Counted from the first letter of the stretch, positions 8,683 through 18,356 are shown. The stretch: 61,655 nucleotides of DNA from an uncultured bacterium (GCA_902794035.1 CADBFN010000006.1:420-62074); one strand, 5' to 3'. A program made the numbers and translations. The notes: generated by a model from the sequence alone, not told the origin.

Positions 8683-10275
8683 TTATACCGTTAATTTGAC
8701 ATATTTAGGATTATGAACTCCATCTATTTTTGCAATCTCGTTCAAAACATCTTCGCTAACGGCAGAATCAATGTTGATAACCATTATAGATTCTGTTTCG
8801 TGCTTGTCATTTTTCTGAACTACGTTCATTGAACCTATGTTTATCTCTTTTTCACCTATAACCTGTGCAACTTTTGCAATCATAGACGGTTTATTGGTGT
8901 GAGGAACAATAAGTTCATGCTTTTCAGGTCTGATACTTGTTTCATAATCATTAATTTTAACTATTCTTGGTATATCTTTTGCAACAAGTGCTCCCGCAAT
9001 TATTGTGGTTTCTTTATCTGTAATAAGTTTAACAGTTATTCTTCCTGCAAAATTTGTTTTAACCTTGGAACGTGTAGAAATAATATCAATACCGCGTTTT
9101 TTTGCAATAACAGGTGCATTTACATAATTTACCCCTTCAAGTCTTGAAGATAAAACACCTTTGAGTACTGCAACTTCAAGCGGCTGAATATCTAAATCTG
9201 CCAAATAACCGTCTGCAGTTATTTCAATAGTTTTAACTGCTCCTGTTGATAATTGAACTGCAAGTTCCCCTGTATTTTCTGCAATCTGCATATAATCTTT
9301 CACAGGTTCAAGTCTATCAGGTCTCAAAGACGGGATATTAACAGCCGAAGATGCAGATCCGCCTGACAAAACTTCTTTTATTTGTTCTGCAACATCTATT
9401 GCGACATTCATTTGAGCTTCCTGTGTGCTTGCACCTAAGTGAGGAGTTAAAACGACATTGCCGCTGCAATTAATTAATGGGCATTCTGTTATGTTTGGTT
9501 CGTTTTCATAAACGTCAATTGCTGCTCCTGCAACATCTCCATTGTCAATTGCTTCTTTTAAGTCGTTTTCATTTATAATTCCGCCTCTTGCACAGTTTAC
9601 AAGACGTACTCCTTTTTTCATTTTCGCAATAGTGTTTTTGTTTATCATATTTAAAGTATCTTTTGTTTTTGGAACATGAACCGTTATAAAATCAGGTTTT
9701 GCCCAAAAATCATCAAGATTTTCAATATATTCTCCGCCAAATTTTTCAACAACTTCTTTTGAAGTAAACGGATCATATACTACAACTTTCATTCCCAAAG
9801 CAAGTGCTACTTCCCCAACATGAGAGCCGATTTTACCAAAACCTATTATCCCTAATGTTTTTTTGTAAAGTTCTGTTCCTGTAAATTTGCTTCTGTCCCA
9901 TTTACCTTCTTTTGTAGAAGTTGCAGCAGGTGCGATATTTCTTGCCATAGCAAGCATTAATGCAACTGTATGCTCAGCTGCAGCCATTGTGTTGCCGTCA
10001 GGAGAATTTACTACTATAATCCCTTTTTGAGTTGCACTTTCAAGATCAATATTATCAACCCCAACACCTGCTCTGCCGATAATTTTTAAATTCTTACCTG
10101 CTTCAATAATTTTTGGGGTTACTTTTGTCTGACTTCGTACCATCAGTGCATCATAATCCCCGATAATTTTTACAAGTTCATCTTCGCTCATCGTAGGCAG
10201 AAAATCTACCTGTGCGGCTTTTTCAATAATTCTCCCCGCTGCTTCGTTTATTTTATCTGTTACTAATACTTTCAT
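8683..10275 (-). CDS. serA: D-3-phosphoglycerate dehydrogenase
   Basis: First committed enzyme of serine synthesis: 3-phosphoglycerate plus NAD+ to 3-phosphohydroxypyruvate. The 530-residue length is that of the long form. The catalytic and NAD-binding part (about residues 1-315) shows GFGKIGSHV as the nucleotide-binding glycine motif, the NCARGGIINE block and HLGASTQEAQ with the catalytic histidine. An intervening (ASB) domain lies at about 320-450 and a C-terminal ACT domain (about 455-530) probably mediates serine feedback. AGAGGA precedes the ATG. It starts 9 bases after the aminotransferase, so the two are cotranscribed. Confidence 0.95.
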   Translation of the reverse strand: MKVLVTDKINEAAGRIIEKAAQVDFLPTMSEDELVKIIGDYDALMVRSQTKVTPKIIEAGKNLKIIGRAGVGVDNIDLESATQKGIIVVNSPDGNTMAAAEHTVALMLAMARNIAPAATSTKEGKWDRSKFTGTELYKKTLGIIGFGKIGSHVGEVALALGMKVVVYDPFTSKEVVEKFGGEYIENLDDFWAKPDFITVHVPKTKDTLNMINKNTIAKMKKGVRLVNCARGGIINENDLKEAIDNGDVAGAAIDVYENEPNITECPLINCSGNVVLTPHLGASTQEAQMNVAIDVAEQIKEVLSGGSASSAVNIPSLRPDRLEPVKDYMQIAENTGELAVQLSTGAVKTIEITADGYLADLDIQPLEVAVLKGVLSSRLEGVNYVNAPVIAKKRGIDIISTRSKVKTNFAGRITVKLITDKETTIIAGALVAKDIPRIVKINDYETSIRPEKHELIVPHTNKPSMIAKVAQVIGEKEINIGSMNVVQKNDKHETESIMVINIDSAVSEDVLNEIAKIDGVHNPKYVKLTV

Positions 10276-10284
10276 TTTTATCCT

Positions 10285-11436
10285 CTACTTTGCTAACTCT
10301 CTGATTACGGTTGCAACTCCTGTTCCAAGTTCAAATTTGTAGCCAAGTTTGTATAGAGTTGCTTCTAATGCTCCGACAGCAGATATTAAATCTCTGTCAC
10401 ATACAAAACCTAAAGTTCCCATTCTGAAGATTTTATCTTTTAATGCGTTTTGACCGTTTGCAACAACAATATCAAAATCTTTTGTAATTGTTGAGCGGAT
10501 ATCCGGAACGCTTATTCCTTCAGGCGGGTATATAGATGTTATAGAATGACTTGCATTCTTATCTTCTTTTACAACAAGTTCTAATCCGATAGCTCTTATT
10601 GCGGCTCTTAGAGCTTTGCAATGACGGGCATGGCGGGCATTCATATTTTCAATACCTTCTTCTTTAATCATTTCTAAAGCTTTGTCTAAGCCAACAAATA
10701 AATTAACTGCCGGTGTAAATGGTGTTGAATTGCTTTGAACAGATTTTCTGTAAGCTGCCCAATCCCAGTAAAATGAAGGATGTTTGCATTGTTCATAAAC
10801 TTTCCATGCTCTTTCATTTGCTACAAGAAAAGCAAGTCCCGGTGGTATCATAAATCCTTTTTGTGACCCTGAAACAAGAACATCAATTCCCCATTCATCA
10901 GGTTTGCATTCCATTGCACAAACAGATGTTACTCCATCAACGACAGATAATGCACCATGCTCTCTTATAATTGAACATAAAGTTTTTATATCATTAGCTG
11001 CACCTGTTGAAGTTTCACTATGAGTTAAAGTTACAATTTTAATTTCCTTATTAACATCCTGAGCCAAACGTGCTCTAAGCACTTCAGGATCAATAACTTC
11101 GCCTGTTGCAACTTCTATTTTTTCAACTTCTGCTCCGCGGCTTTGTGCTATTTTTGCCCAACGGTTGCCAAAGTTTCCCAAAACTAAAGATAAAACTTTA
11201 TCTCCTTCATTGATAAGGTTTTCCAAAGCTGCACACATTGCTCCGGTTCCTGATGACGTATATACAAATACATCATTTTTAGTTTGGAATACATATTTTA
11301 AATTTGAGTAAACCCTTTCCAAAATTTTTGAAAATTCGCTGCTTCTGTGTCCTATAGGATGTTTCGCAATTTCTAACATTACGCTTTCCGGTACAGGTGT
11401 TGGTCCCGGAATCATTAAAAAAGTTTTATCTTTCAT
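10285..11436 (-). CDS. Class V aminotransferase, likely the phosphoserine aminotransferase of the pathway
   Basis: The 383-residue PLP enzyme is of the alanine-glyoxylate/serine-pyruvate aminotransferase type: MIPGPTPVPE at the start, SGTGAMCAALEN, THSETSTGA, VDGVTS with the cofactor aspartate, and SGSQKGFMIPPG carrying the Schiff-base lysine. No canonical SerC is present here. Position as first gene of a serA-serB operon suggests it transaminates 3-phosphohydroxypyruvate to phosphoserine, as proposed for related class V enzymes in lineages lacking serC. The substrate is inferred from context; serine-glyoxylate activity is the alternative. AGGGAG precedes ATG 11436. Confidence 0.85.
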   Translation of the reverse strand: MKDKTFLMIPGPTPVPESVMLEIAKHPIGHRSSEFSKILERVYSNLKYVFQTKNDVFVYTSSGTGAMCAALENLINEGDKVLSLVLGNFGNRWAKIAQSRGAEVEKIEVATGEVIDPEVLRARLAQDVNKEIKIVTLTHSETSTGAANDIKTLCSIIREHGALSVVDGVTSVCAMECKPDEWGIDVLVSGSQKGFMIPPGLAFLVANERAWKVYEQCKHPSFYWDWAAYRKSVQSNSTPFTPAVNLFVGLDKALEMIKEEGIENMNARHARHCKALRAAIRAIGLELVVKEDKNASHSITSIYPPEGISVPDIRSTITKDFDIVVANGQNALKDKIFRMGTLGFVCDRDLISAVGALEATLYKLGYKFELGTGVATVIRELAK

Positions 11437-11604
11437 ATATACACTCCCTTCAATTTATAATCTATAAATTTATTTTATCATAATATTACATGCCTAGTAT
11501 ATTTGTTGAATATTTGTAAATATTTTATTTCATAAATAATATAATCTTCGTAAATAGTTGTTCAGGTAATTAAATTTTATAATATTTTTTTTGAAAATAT
11601 CTCT

Positions 11605-12918
11605 ATGAATATTGTGGATAAATTGTTACATGCTTATGGAGAGGGAACTCAATTTATAAAATATGATTGGGCATCAGAACATCAGGTTATGGCAGGAATG
11701 CGCAAATGGGTTGCCTGCATTGTTCCTGCTGAACTTCTTTCACGGACTTTGAAAGAAGCTGTTGAATCTTTGCTTACATTAAGTCAGGACGGAATATTTT
11801 ATAAGCGTTTTCCTGATAGAATTCATACTCCTGATTATGGCGATAATTGGGGAGTGCGGGCAAATTATATTGAAATAAATAATCGTGCAATTGCTCAAAT
11901 GGAAGGAAATAAATGTCGTAATGGCTTATTAAGTACAATAAAACTGTTGCCTGCAATACCGCCATCAGCTAAAAGTTGGGCAAATTGCATAATATTATCT
12001 CAGATTTTTCCTAATATTTATGGTGACGGCTATAATAAACTCCCTAATGAAGAAAATTCAATATATGGTATAAAACTCAATAACGGTTATAGTGTTAATA
12101 TAATAAATTACGATATTAAAGATAAAATTTCTCCCATTGAACAATTCAAGGCTTTTAATACACTGGCTAATTTTCATGGTCTTAAAACAGGATTTCGGAC
12201 GGTAATCTCAGCTGATCAAATCAGAGTTGTTCTCCCTGATGGCAGCGATGTTAATTTTAGTTGGAATAATGCTGAGCATGTAGAATTATTTATAAATTCT
12301 CATGTTGAGTTAATAAATAGTGGTTTTGAATCTATATTTATTGATTCTGCAAAGCATATTGGCGGATATGATATGGAAAATTATACAGGTGTCGGAGCAT
12401 TACCCGAATATGGACAAATGCAGTATATTATACATGAAATTCGTCTGCGTAGTGGAAATACTCACTTGAGTTTTGTGGGTGAAAAAAGTACAGGAGATTT
12501 TGAAAGATATAAAAATTTGGGTTTAACCACAGGAACAGGATTCATTGAACCGTTAAATTTTGATACCGTAAAATATGAATCAATTAATCATAAATATTTT
12601 AAAGATTATTCTCCGGGGATAGAAGTTTCAAATGATAATGATGAAGGTGGAAGAAGTTACGAAGAACGTCTTTACAGGATTAATAATTCTCTTTTTGCAT
12701 ATGAATATCCAAGCGATAAATTGCCGAGTTTTATGCAGATGGAAGATTTATTTCCGTTAAGATATGACACAAATACTCATCATTTGATGATGTGTAATCC
12801 TTCATATTCTACAGATGGATCTGCTTTAAGCCATTGGGAAAATCTTTTTGCAAAAGATGATGGCAGAGAGTATAATCAAAAGGTCGCACAACTTTTTGTG
12901 CATTCTCTAAATTTATGA
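11605..12918 (+). CDS. Unknown protein with weak resemblance to alpha-amylase-type TIM-barrel enzymes
   Basis: I do not recognise a family with confidence. The 437-residue protein has no signal peptide. The order LLPAIPPSAKSW (about residue 115), FNTLANFHGLKTGFRTVIS (about 184), GFESIFIDSAKHIGG (about 240) and LSFVGEKS (about 288) recalls beta strands 2-5 of GH13 enzymes. In those the fourth strand reads G-x-R-x-D-x-x-x-H and the fifth ends in Glu. Here the Asp, His and Glu are present but the arginine is replaced (F-I-D). It may be a degenerate or very distant glycoside hydrolase; other barrel families are possible. It is monocistronic, with no clear ribosome binding site. Confidence 0.5.
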   Translation: MNIVDKLLHAYGEGTQFIKYDWASEHQVMAGMRKWVACIVPAELLSRTLKEAVESLLTLSQDGIFYKRFPDRIHTPDYGDNWGVRANYIEINNRAIAQMEGNKCRNGLLSTIKLLPAIPPSAKSWANCIILSQIFPNIYGDGYNKLPNEENSIYGIKLNNGYSVNIINYDIKDKISPIEQFKAFNTLANFHGLKTGFRTVISADQIRVVLPDGSDVNFSWNNAEHVELFINSHVELINSGFESIFIDSAKHIGGYDMENYTGVGALPEYGQMQYIIHEIRLRSGNTHLSFVGEKSTGDFERYKNLGLTTGTGFIEPLNFDTVKYESINHKYFKDYSPGIEVSNDNDEGGRSYEERLYRINNSLFAYEYPSDKLPSFMQMEDLFPLRYDTNTHHLMMCNPSYSTDGSALSHWENLFAKDDGREYNQKVAQLFVHSLNL

Positions 12919-13027
12919 TTATGTATTAGAATAAAAAAATATAAAGATTATTAACAAAAATCCAAAAAATCCGCAAAAAATTTTTTTAGGGCATTTATAT
13001 TGGATGTGAATAACTGAAAGGATTACT

Positions 13028-13534
13028 ATGTACATTACACCTATTGGAAATTATGATAAGAATAATAATGTTGCATTTAGTGCAAAAATTAATGGTATAA
13101 CATTGCCAAAGAAAACCGCTGATACTATAAATAAACTTTCTTCTGCCTGAAAAAATGTTATAGGCCAAGAATCACATTTACAAAAAGTTGCCGTAGGCAA
13201 TTCAAATGCAACTTATAGCAAGTGGTCAAGAAGTTTTAAAGTTGATGTAGGTGATAAATCAACTTTGACAGTGATAACTGATAAAAATAAACTCCACAGT
13301 ATTCAGGCTACGCATCTTGATGATAAAAGCGGAATGGTTAAGTCGTTTTATATATATAACGGCTGTAAAACTGCCCCAAATACTGTTCCATGTATAAATT
13401 ATGCACAACATTATCCTTGCGAACCTTTTAGCGGATTTGATTTATCTTTTAATCAGGGAAGTAAAATAAGTAAAAAAGAAGGTAATCTGATTGTAAATTT
13501 ACTAAGCAAAATTAATGAAAAGTTGGGTATATAA
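13028..13534 (+). pseudogene. Small unknown protein interrupted by one in-frame TGA
   Basis: ATG 13028 follows a good AAAGGA site. The frame runs 40 codons to TGA at 13148-13150, then continues open in the same frame to TAA at 13534, giving about 168 codons if the TGA is ignored. A TGG-to-TGA change would explain it (SSA-W-KNVIGQ). The part before the stop contains VAFSAKING, matching the N-terminal F-x-[SA] element of the next two genes. The part after has no methionine start, only TTG at 13265. The following gene begins 6 bases later, so it is the first gene of a three-gene unit. Function unknown. Readthrough or selenocysteine cannot be excluded, but ordinary genes in this window end in TGA. 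Confidence 0.6.
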
Positions 13535-13540
13535 TTAAAA

Positions 13541-15256
13541 ATGGATTTAAAAATCAGTACATATAGTGATAAAATACCTTTTAAGTCGGCTCAGATGAAT
13601 ATCGTATCGATTGCAGATAATCATGGAGATTTGCTTAGTATGCCTCAGTTAATGAAGGCTATTGAGCTTAATAAAAAAGATATTTTTGAAAAAAGTTCAG
13701 AAAAAAGTACCTCAAATGTATTTGCCATTGCAGGTGACTATTTTATGAATCCTTTAAAGACCGGTTTTTGGACAAATCCCGATTTTAATAATGGTGATGT
13801 GCAATATAACTTCTTATCAAAATTATTATATACCGCAAAATCTTCCGCTGGTTTTAATAATTTTGAAACAGTTTATACCCCCGGGAATCATTGCTATGAT
13901 GGCGGGGATGAATGGCTTTATAAAAAACTTAGAAGAGCCCCTATGACAACTATTTTATCAAATGTTGATAAAAGTGAATCCCCTCTTGCAAAACAATTGA
14001 TTCAGGAATGTCGTAATGTAGTAACAGAAAAAATAATAGAAATTCCTGATAGTAAAAAGAAAAACCAGATTAATAAAGTTTTGATTTTAGGAGTTACAAT
14101 TCCAAGCATGGATTATTATCATCCCAAGTTGATTCATGGTACAAAATTTTATGATAATTCATCCAAAAATGATGCAAGCCTGCAAAGAAAAGACTTGGTT
14201 AAAACATTAAATAAGATTAAAAAGAATGTAGAAAAATTTAAAAATGAAAATCCGGATGGCGCAGTTATATTAATGTCGCATACAGGAAATAAAATTTCTA
14301 ATATGATTGCCGATAAAGTCCCTGATATAAATTTAATCTTAAATGGACATGATCATAAAGAATTTGAGGTTGTACATGGAAATACTTTTATTTTGTCTCA
14401 TGGTCAGAATAACAAATTTTTTCGTTCCACAGCTTTAAAATTCAATGATAAAGGCAAACTTGAAGAAATTCGTTCTAAGAAAATCGAAACAGATAAATAT
14501 GACCAAATTGCCAGAAAAGATAAAAATTTACAAGGCTTTTTGTCGGTAAATATAGGTAAAGATTTAGAACCAATTGTAAAATTTAAAATTAGTGATGGCG
14601 CACCTGAAGAAATGGTCTTGGATGATTCTATTCGATATTCTAATAGTATTTTGGCCAATTACATTACAAGTGCAGTAAAACGACCTTTAAGGGAATTATA
14701 TCCTGATGTGGATGCGATAGGAATTCCTACAGGAACCTTCAGGGGTGGTTTGAAAAGCAATGAAAGACGTCATACTTTGAATAATTTAGATGTGATGAAA
14801 ATATTTGATGGGTCAAGTGAAGATTTGTCAGTTGTCAAAGTTGGGAAGATTACAGGTAAAGAATTAACCGATTTGATTACAGAGAATATTTCTAATAATT
14901 TAAAATCAAAAACACGTAATCCGATAATTCAGTGGTCTGATATTCAGGTAAACAGAACGATGTTCAAAGAAGCTGCAAAGAACGGCCAAATAGAAGAAGT
15001 CGTTTTCGATGCGATAAAAATACGCAATCCAAAAACAAGAAGGTTCGAAAAAGTAAAACCTGACAGAATTTATACAATTGCTCTCCCTGACAAATATCTT
15101 ACAAAGGATTCTGCATCAATTAAAGTGCCATCTCAAATAAAAGATAAATTTGAAAGCTCCGGTCAAACTTTAGATTCTTTATTTAGAAAATATTTAGAAA
15201 TGATTGATTATAAAGTAAAAATTACCGACAAAACAAGAGAAAAACGAATACTATAA
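13541..15256 (+). CDS. 5'-nucleotidase/metallophosphoesterase-like protein (UshA-type domains)
   Basis: The 571-residue protein has a calcineurin-like metallophosphoesterase domain. Metal-binding motifs are ADNHGD (about residue 24), AGDYF (about 62), PGNHCYD (about 113), MSHTGN (about 245) and NGHDHKE (about 268). A C-terminal 5'-nucleotidase-type domain follows (about 340-560) with IPTGTFRGG and NLDVMKIFDGS. UshA relatives remove phosphate from nucleotides in the periplasm, but no signal peptide is visible here. The N-terminus instead has the short IPFKSAQ element. It lies between the broken gene and a ROK-like gene in one transcription unit. The substrate is unknown. Confidence 0.85.
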   Translation: MDLKISTYSDKIPFKSAQMNIVSIADNHGDLLSMPQLMKAIELNKKDIFEKSSEKSTSNVFAIAGDYFMNPLKTGFWTNPDFNNGDVQYNFLSKLLYTAKSSAGFNNFETVYTPGNHCYDGGDEWLYKKLRRAPMTTILSNVDKSESPLAKQLIQECRNVVTEKIIEIPDSKKKNQINKVLILGVTIPSMDYYHPKLIHGTKFYDNSSKNDASLQRKDLVKTLNKIKKNVEKFKNENPDGAVILMSHTGNKISNMIADKVPDINLILNGHDHKEFEVVHGNTFILSHGQNNKFFRSTALKFNDKGKLEEIRSKKIETDKYDQIARKDKNLQGFLSVNIGKDLEPIVKFKISDGAPEEMVLDDSIRYSNSILANYITSAVKRPLRELYPDVDAIGIPTGTFRGGLKSNERRHTLNNLDVMKIFDGSSEDLSVVKVGKITGKELTDLITENISNNLKSKTRNPIIQWSDIQVNRTMFKEAAKNGQIEEVVFDAIKIRNPKTRRFEKVKPDRIYTIALPDKYLTKDSASIKVPSQIKDKFESSGQTLDSLFRKYLEMIDYKVKITDKTREKRIL

Positions 15257-15276
15257 AATTATTTAGGAGGAATATA

Positions 15277-16587
15277 ATGCAAGTAACTTTTACCCCAAAT
15301 TTTAATAACAACTACAGAACACAATCAAAACCATCTTTCAAAAGTAACATCACTTTTGACATTGGCGGTTCTCAAAGAGAAGGTTCATGTAAAATATATT
15401 ATGCTTCAACAGTTGATGATACCCCTTTACATACTGAAAGTACGACAGTAAATGATTTAGGGAAAAATAAATTCATTGACAGCTCCGATTTTATAAATCA
15501 GATTGTTAAAAAAATTGGCAGAGTACAACGTGAAAGTCGAAAAGAAATAAAAGAAAAAGGTTACCCAAAAGAAGAAAATGCTTTGAAAAATGTAACGATC
15601 TTTCTGCCTAGTTACACATCAAATAATTTTGCATATTATTTGCCAAACCATAAAAATATAGAAGGTTATCCATTGAAGGATTTGAATTTCAACGATTTAA
15701 AGCGAAGACTTGTGGATAGCGGAGTAGAAGTTGCTCCTGACTTAAAAATAAAAATAGCTCAGGATGCAATGGGAACAGGGTTAGCAATGACTAAGAGATT
15801 ATATGATTTGGGTATGCTAAAGGAAGGAAAATATTATACTGCTGTTATAACAGGCGGCGGATGTGGAATTTCAAATATTGAAGTGCCGGATAATGAAAAA
15901 GTTATTGTAAAATCAAGCGGTAGCAGTTATTTAAGTCAAAGTTTGAGTTTACAAAAAGTTTCAAGAGCCGGAGCCTCTGCACCGGCTGTAATAGAAAATT
16001 TCTGTCGTGCAATGGGTATTAATGATGAACTTATTGATAAAATTAAAGCTTGTCATAAGGCGGAATTTACGACCTCAGAATCTACAACATTCCCTAAAAA
16101 CGTAAAAACAGAAGAATTGAAAAAATTACTTTTGGAAACCAAAAAGTTTGAAATAAAAAAAGAAGATGAAGAATCTTTTACTATAAGAGTAAAAGATGAA
16201 TACAGAGGGAAATTTAATACCGCACGCCGTAATGCAATAGATAAATATTGTCTGGCATTGGCAAGGCTTGCAATAATCAAGAAAAATGAAGGTTCAAATG
16301 GTATGATTATTACAGGCAAACTTGCACATGCATTGGATGAAACAGCAAAAAAAGTTTATAAACAAGGGATTGCTGATTGGACTATGCAGCATTTATCTCA
16401 GTCTTTTAATTCTTACGAACTTGACAAAATGCAGACTACATATCATTTTGAAGTAATGTGTGATGACAGATTTTTCATTGATAATAATACAGAATGCGGA
16501 GAATTGGCGCACTTATCTGAATTCGTAGATCCAGCCAGAGGTAATTGGCTAAAACTTGATATGAAACATTTGAAAAAGAATGCGTAA
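15277..16587 (+). CDS. ROK/hexokinase-fold-like protein of unknown substrate
   Basis: The 436-residue protein carries three pieces typical of actin-like sugar kinases and ROK proteins. These are FDIGGSQREG (phosphate 1, about residue 28), IAQDAMGTGLA (about 162) and AVITGGGCGISNIE (phosphate 2, about 190); GMIITGKLAHAL comes later and fits an adenosine-site strand. The usual ROK cysteine cluster and helix-turn-helix are absent. A large insertion (about 245-330) is Lys/Glu-rich. The N-terminus has the PSFKS element. AGGAGG precedes the ATG, and the gene is 20 bases after the nucleotidase-like gene, so a nucleotide or sugar salvage role is possible but unproven. Confidence 0.6.
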   Translation: MQVTFTPNFNNNYRTQSKPSFKSNITFDIGGSQREGSCKIYYASTVDDTPLHTESTTVNDLGKNKFIDSSDFINQIVKKIGRVQRESRKEIKEKGYPKEENALKNVTIFLPSYTSNNFAYYLPNHKNIEGYPLKDLNFNDLKRRLVDSGVEVAPDLKIKIAQDAMGTGLAMTKRLYDLGMLKEGKYYTAVITGGGCGISNIEVPDNEKVIVKSSGSSYLSQSLSLQKVSRAGASAPAVIENFCRAMGINDELIDKIKACHKAEFTTSESTTFPKNVKTEELKKLLLETKKFEIKKEDEESFTIRVKDEYRGKFNTARRNAIDKYCLALARLAIIKKNEGSNGMIITGKLAHALDETAKKVYKQGIADWTMQHLSQSFNSYELDKMQTTYHFEVMCDDRFFIDNNTECGELAHLSEFVDPARGNWLKLDMKHLKKNA

Positions 16588-16597
16588 TTCAAATTAA

Positions 16598-17308
16598 TTA
16601 TGACAATAACATTTTCAGTTTGTACCTGAAAGGCAAATCTTTTAAAGCTTTTTTAATGGTATCTGTTTCGATGCCCAAATCGTGGAGTTTGTCTTTATTG
16701 TAGTTATGCTCTTTGATAAGATATTTTACTGTTTTAAAATTGTATTTACACTTAGATTTAATATTTTTTTCTTTCAGGTACTTGTGAATGTCGTTAATAT
16801 CATAGTTTAAATTCGGATTTTTTAAAGTCGAAGATATTATATAAGATGTTGTTTCAGAGTCATCTTTTTCAAAGAATTTAAGGCTATTTTCAAAAATAAA
16901 ATCCAAATCCGGCTGATTTGTTATGCCAAGGCATTTCATGGCTTCTTTTGGCAGAGATTTTATAGGCTCATAAACATTCCATATTTCTTTGCATTTTTTA
17001 TTCAAATAATTTTTTGCACTTTTGAATTCTTCCAGATTCCCATATTTCTTTTTGAGCGTACGGATTTTGTCAGTATCGTTATTATCTATGGCAATAGCAA
17101 GCTCCTGAGTGATTTGTCTTTCAAGTTTGTTATATAAATTTTCATCCGTAAAGAGAGCCTGATATGGATTATATTTATCAATATGAGAGCAGACGGTGCA
17201 ATTTGCCAAAGTCTTTTTGCTGTTAAAATCAGGATAAAAATTATCCGCAGTGTTGTTTGCGTAATTTTTAACAAGTATATTACAAATTTCTTCTACTGAT
17301 TTACCCAT
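16598..17308 (-). CDS. Unknown Lys/Asn-rich protein
   Basis: I do not recognise this 236-residue protein. It is soluble-looking, helical and charged, with no signal peptide or membrane segment. A CTVCSH motif at about residue 37 and a later Cys-Lys pair could bind metal. It is convergent with the ROK-like gene (10 bases between stops) with no obvious terminator. The promoter must lie in 17309-17546, which is AT-rich and otherwise featureless. Confidence 0.65.
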   Translation of the reverse strand: MGKSVEEICNILVKNYANNTADNFYPDFNSKKTLANCTVCSHIDKYNPYQALFTDENLYNKLERQITQELAIAIDNNDTDKIRTLKKKYGNLEEFKSAKNYLNKKCKEIWNVYEPIKSLPKEAMKCLGITNQPDLDFIFENSLKFFEKDDSETTSYIISSTLKNPNLNYDINDIHKYLKEKNIKSKCKYNFKTVKYLIKEHNYNKDKLHDLGIETDTIKKALKDLPFRYKLKMLLS

Positions 17309-17546
17309 ATAAATAACTAACCTTTTATTTTGTAAATACGCAACAAAATATATTTTACCTACATTTATATAAAGTATTTTTTTTTCAATAAATTGCCTTT
17401 ATGTGAAGTTATTTTACGTTTGATAAGTTTTTGTAAAAGTCTAAATATAACTGTAGCTGCAGGTTTGTTTAAATTATCTGCAAAAATAAAATTGCGCTAA
17501 AATTCATACTTTGTGTTACAATAATTTTGCAAAGGATTTACACTAT

Positions 17547-18356
17547 ATGATTATTCCGAATAATTTTGCTATAGCTTTCAGCCTCACTATGCTTGCAGGT
17601 TTAACGACCGCAATTGGTGGGATTGTTGCGTTTGTGACCAAAAAAGATAATCTGAAAACTTTATCTTTGGGGCTTGGATTTAGTGCAGGCGTGATGATTT
17701 TTATTTCTTTTATGGATATTTTACCCGGTGCTAAAGAGCTTTTAAAAGGGAATTTCCCTCATAGTTTTGAATGGCTTGTTTTTGCAGGTTTTATTGCAGG
17801 GTTAGTTATATCAGTTGCAATTGACTATTTTTTACCTGATCACGTTGATTCAAAAGAACTTTTAGACCCTGATGCACCTGAAGAAAATGACGGATATAAA
17901 CATTATAAGCTTCAAAGAGCAGGTATAATGACCGCTGTTGCTATTTGTGTGCATAATTTCCCCGAAGGGCTGGCTACATTTTTAACTACAACGCAAAATA
18001 TTACGTTAGGTGTGTCTGTTGCTTTGGCTATTGCGATTCATAATATTCCTGAAGGGATTGCTGTTGCACTTCCGATTTACCATGCAACCGGCAAAAAACG
18101 TTATGCTATGCTTTATGCTGCATTGTCAGGAATAACAGAACCTATTGGTGCATTAGTAGGAATGTTTATATTTGGTTTATTTTTACCGCATATTATGGTT
18201 GGGATACTTATGGCGGGAGTTGCGGGAATTATGACTTATATTTCATTTGATACACTTTTACCGCTTGCAAAAGAATATGGCAACTGGCATTTGTCAATTG
18301 TCGGCATAATGTCAGGCATTTTATTTATTTGGCTAAGTTTAATATTATTAGGATAA
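17547..18356 (+). CDS. zupT: ZIP-family divalent metal transporter (ZupT-like)
   Basis: This inner-membrane uptake carrier for zinc and related metals has 269 residues with about eight membrane segments. The two signature helices are HNFPEGLATF and HNIPEGIAVALP, which supply the binuclear metal site. A charged, Asp/Glu-rich loop (about residues 100-125) separates the third and fourth helices. I take ATG 17547, with AAAGGA 11 bases upstream, over the in-frame TTG at 17511, because the protein then begins directly at the first helix as in ZupT (about 257 residues in E. coli). Its end overlaps the convergent aminotransferase by 9 bases. Confidence 0.92.
   Translation: MIIPNNFAIAFSLTMLAGLTTAIGGIVAFVTKKDNLKTLSLGLGFSAGVMIFISFMDILPGAKELLKGNFPHSFEWLVFAGFIAGLVISVAIDYFLPDHVDSKELLDPDAPEENDGYKHYKLQRAGIMTAVAICVHNFPEGLATFLTTTQNITLGVSVALAIAIHNIPEGIAVALPIYHATGKKRYAMLYAALSGITEPIGALVGMFIFGLFLPHIMVGILMAGVAGIMTYISFDTLLPLAKEYGNWHLSIVGIMSGILFIWLSLILLG

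Noticed and set aside
13028-13534. Recoding of TGA as Trp or Gly throughout the genome
   Set aside because: Many normal-length genes in the window (for example serB, serA-type neighbours and the prepilin at 1-689) end properly when TGA is read as stop; only one gene is interrupted.
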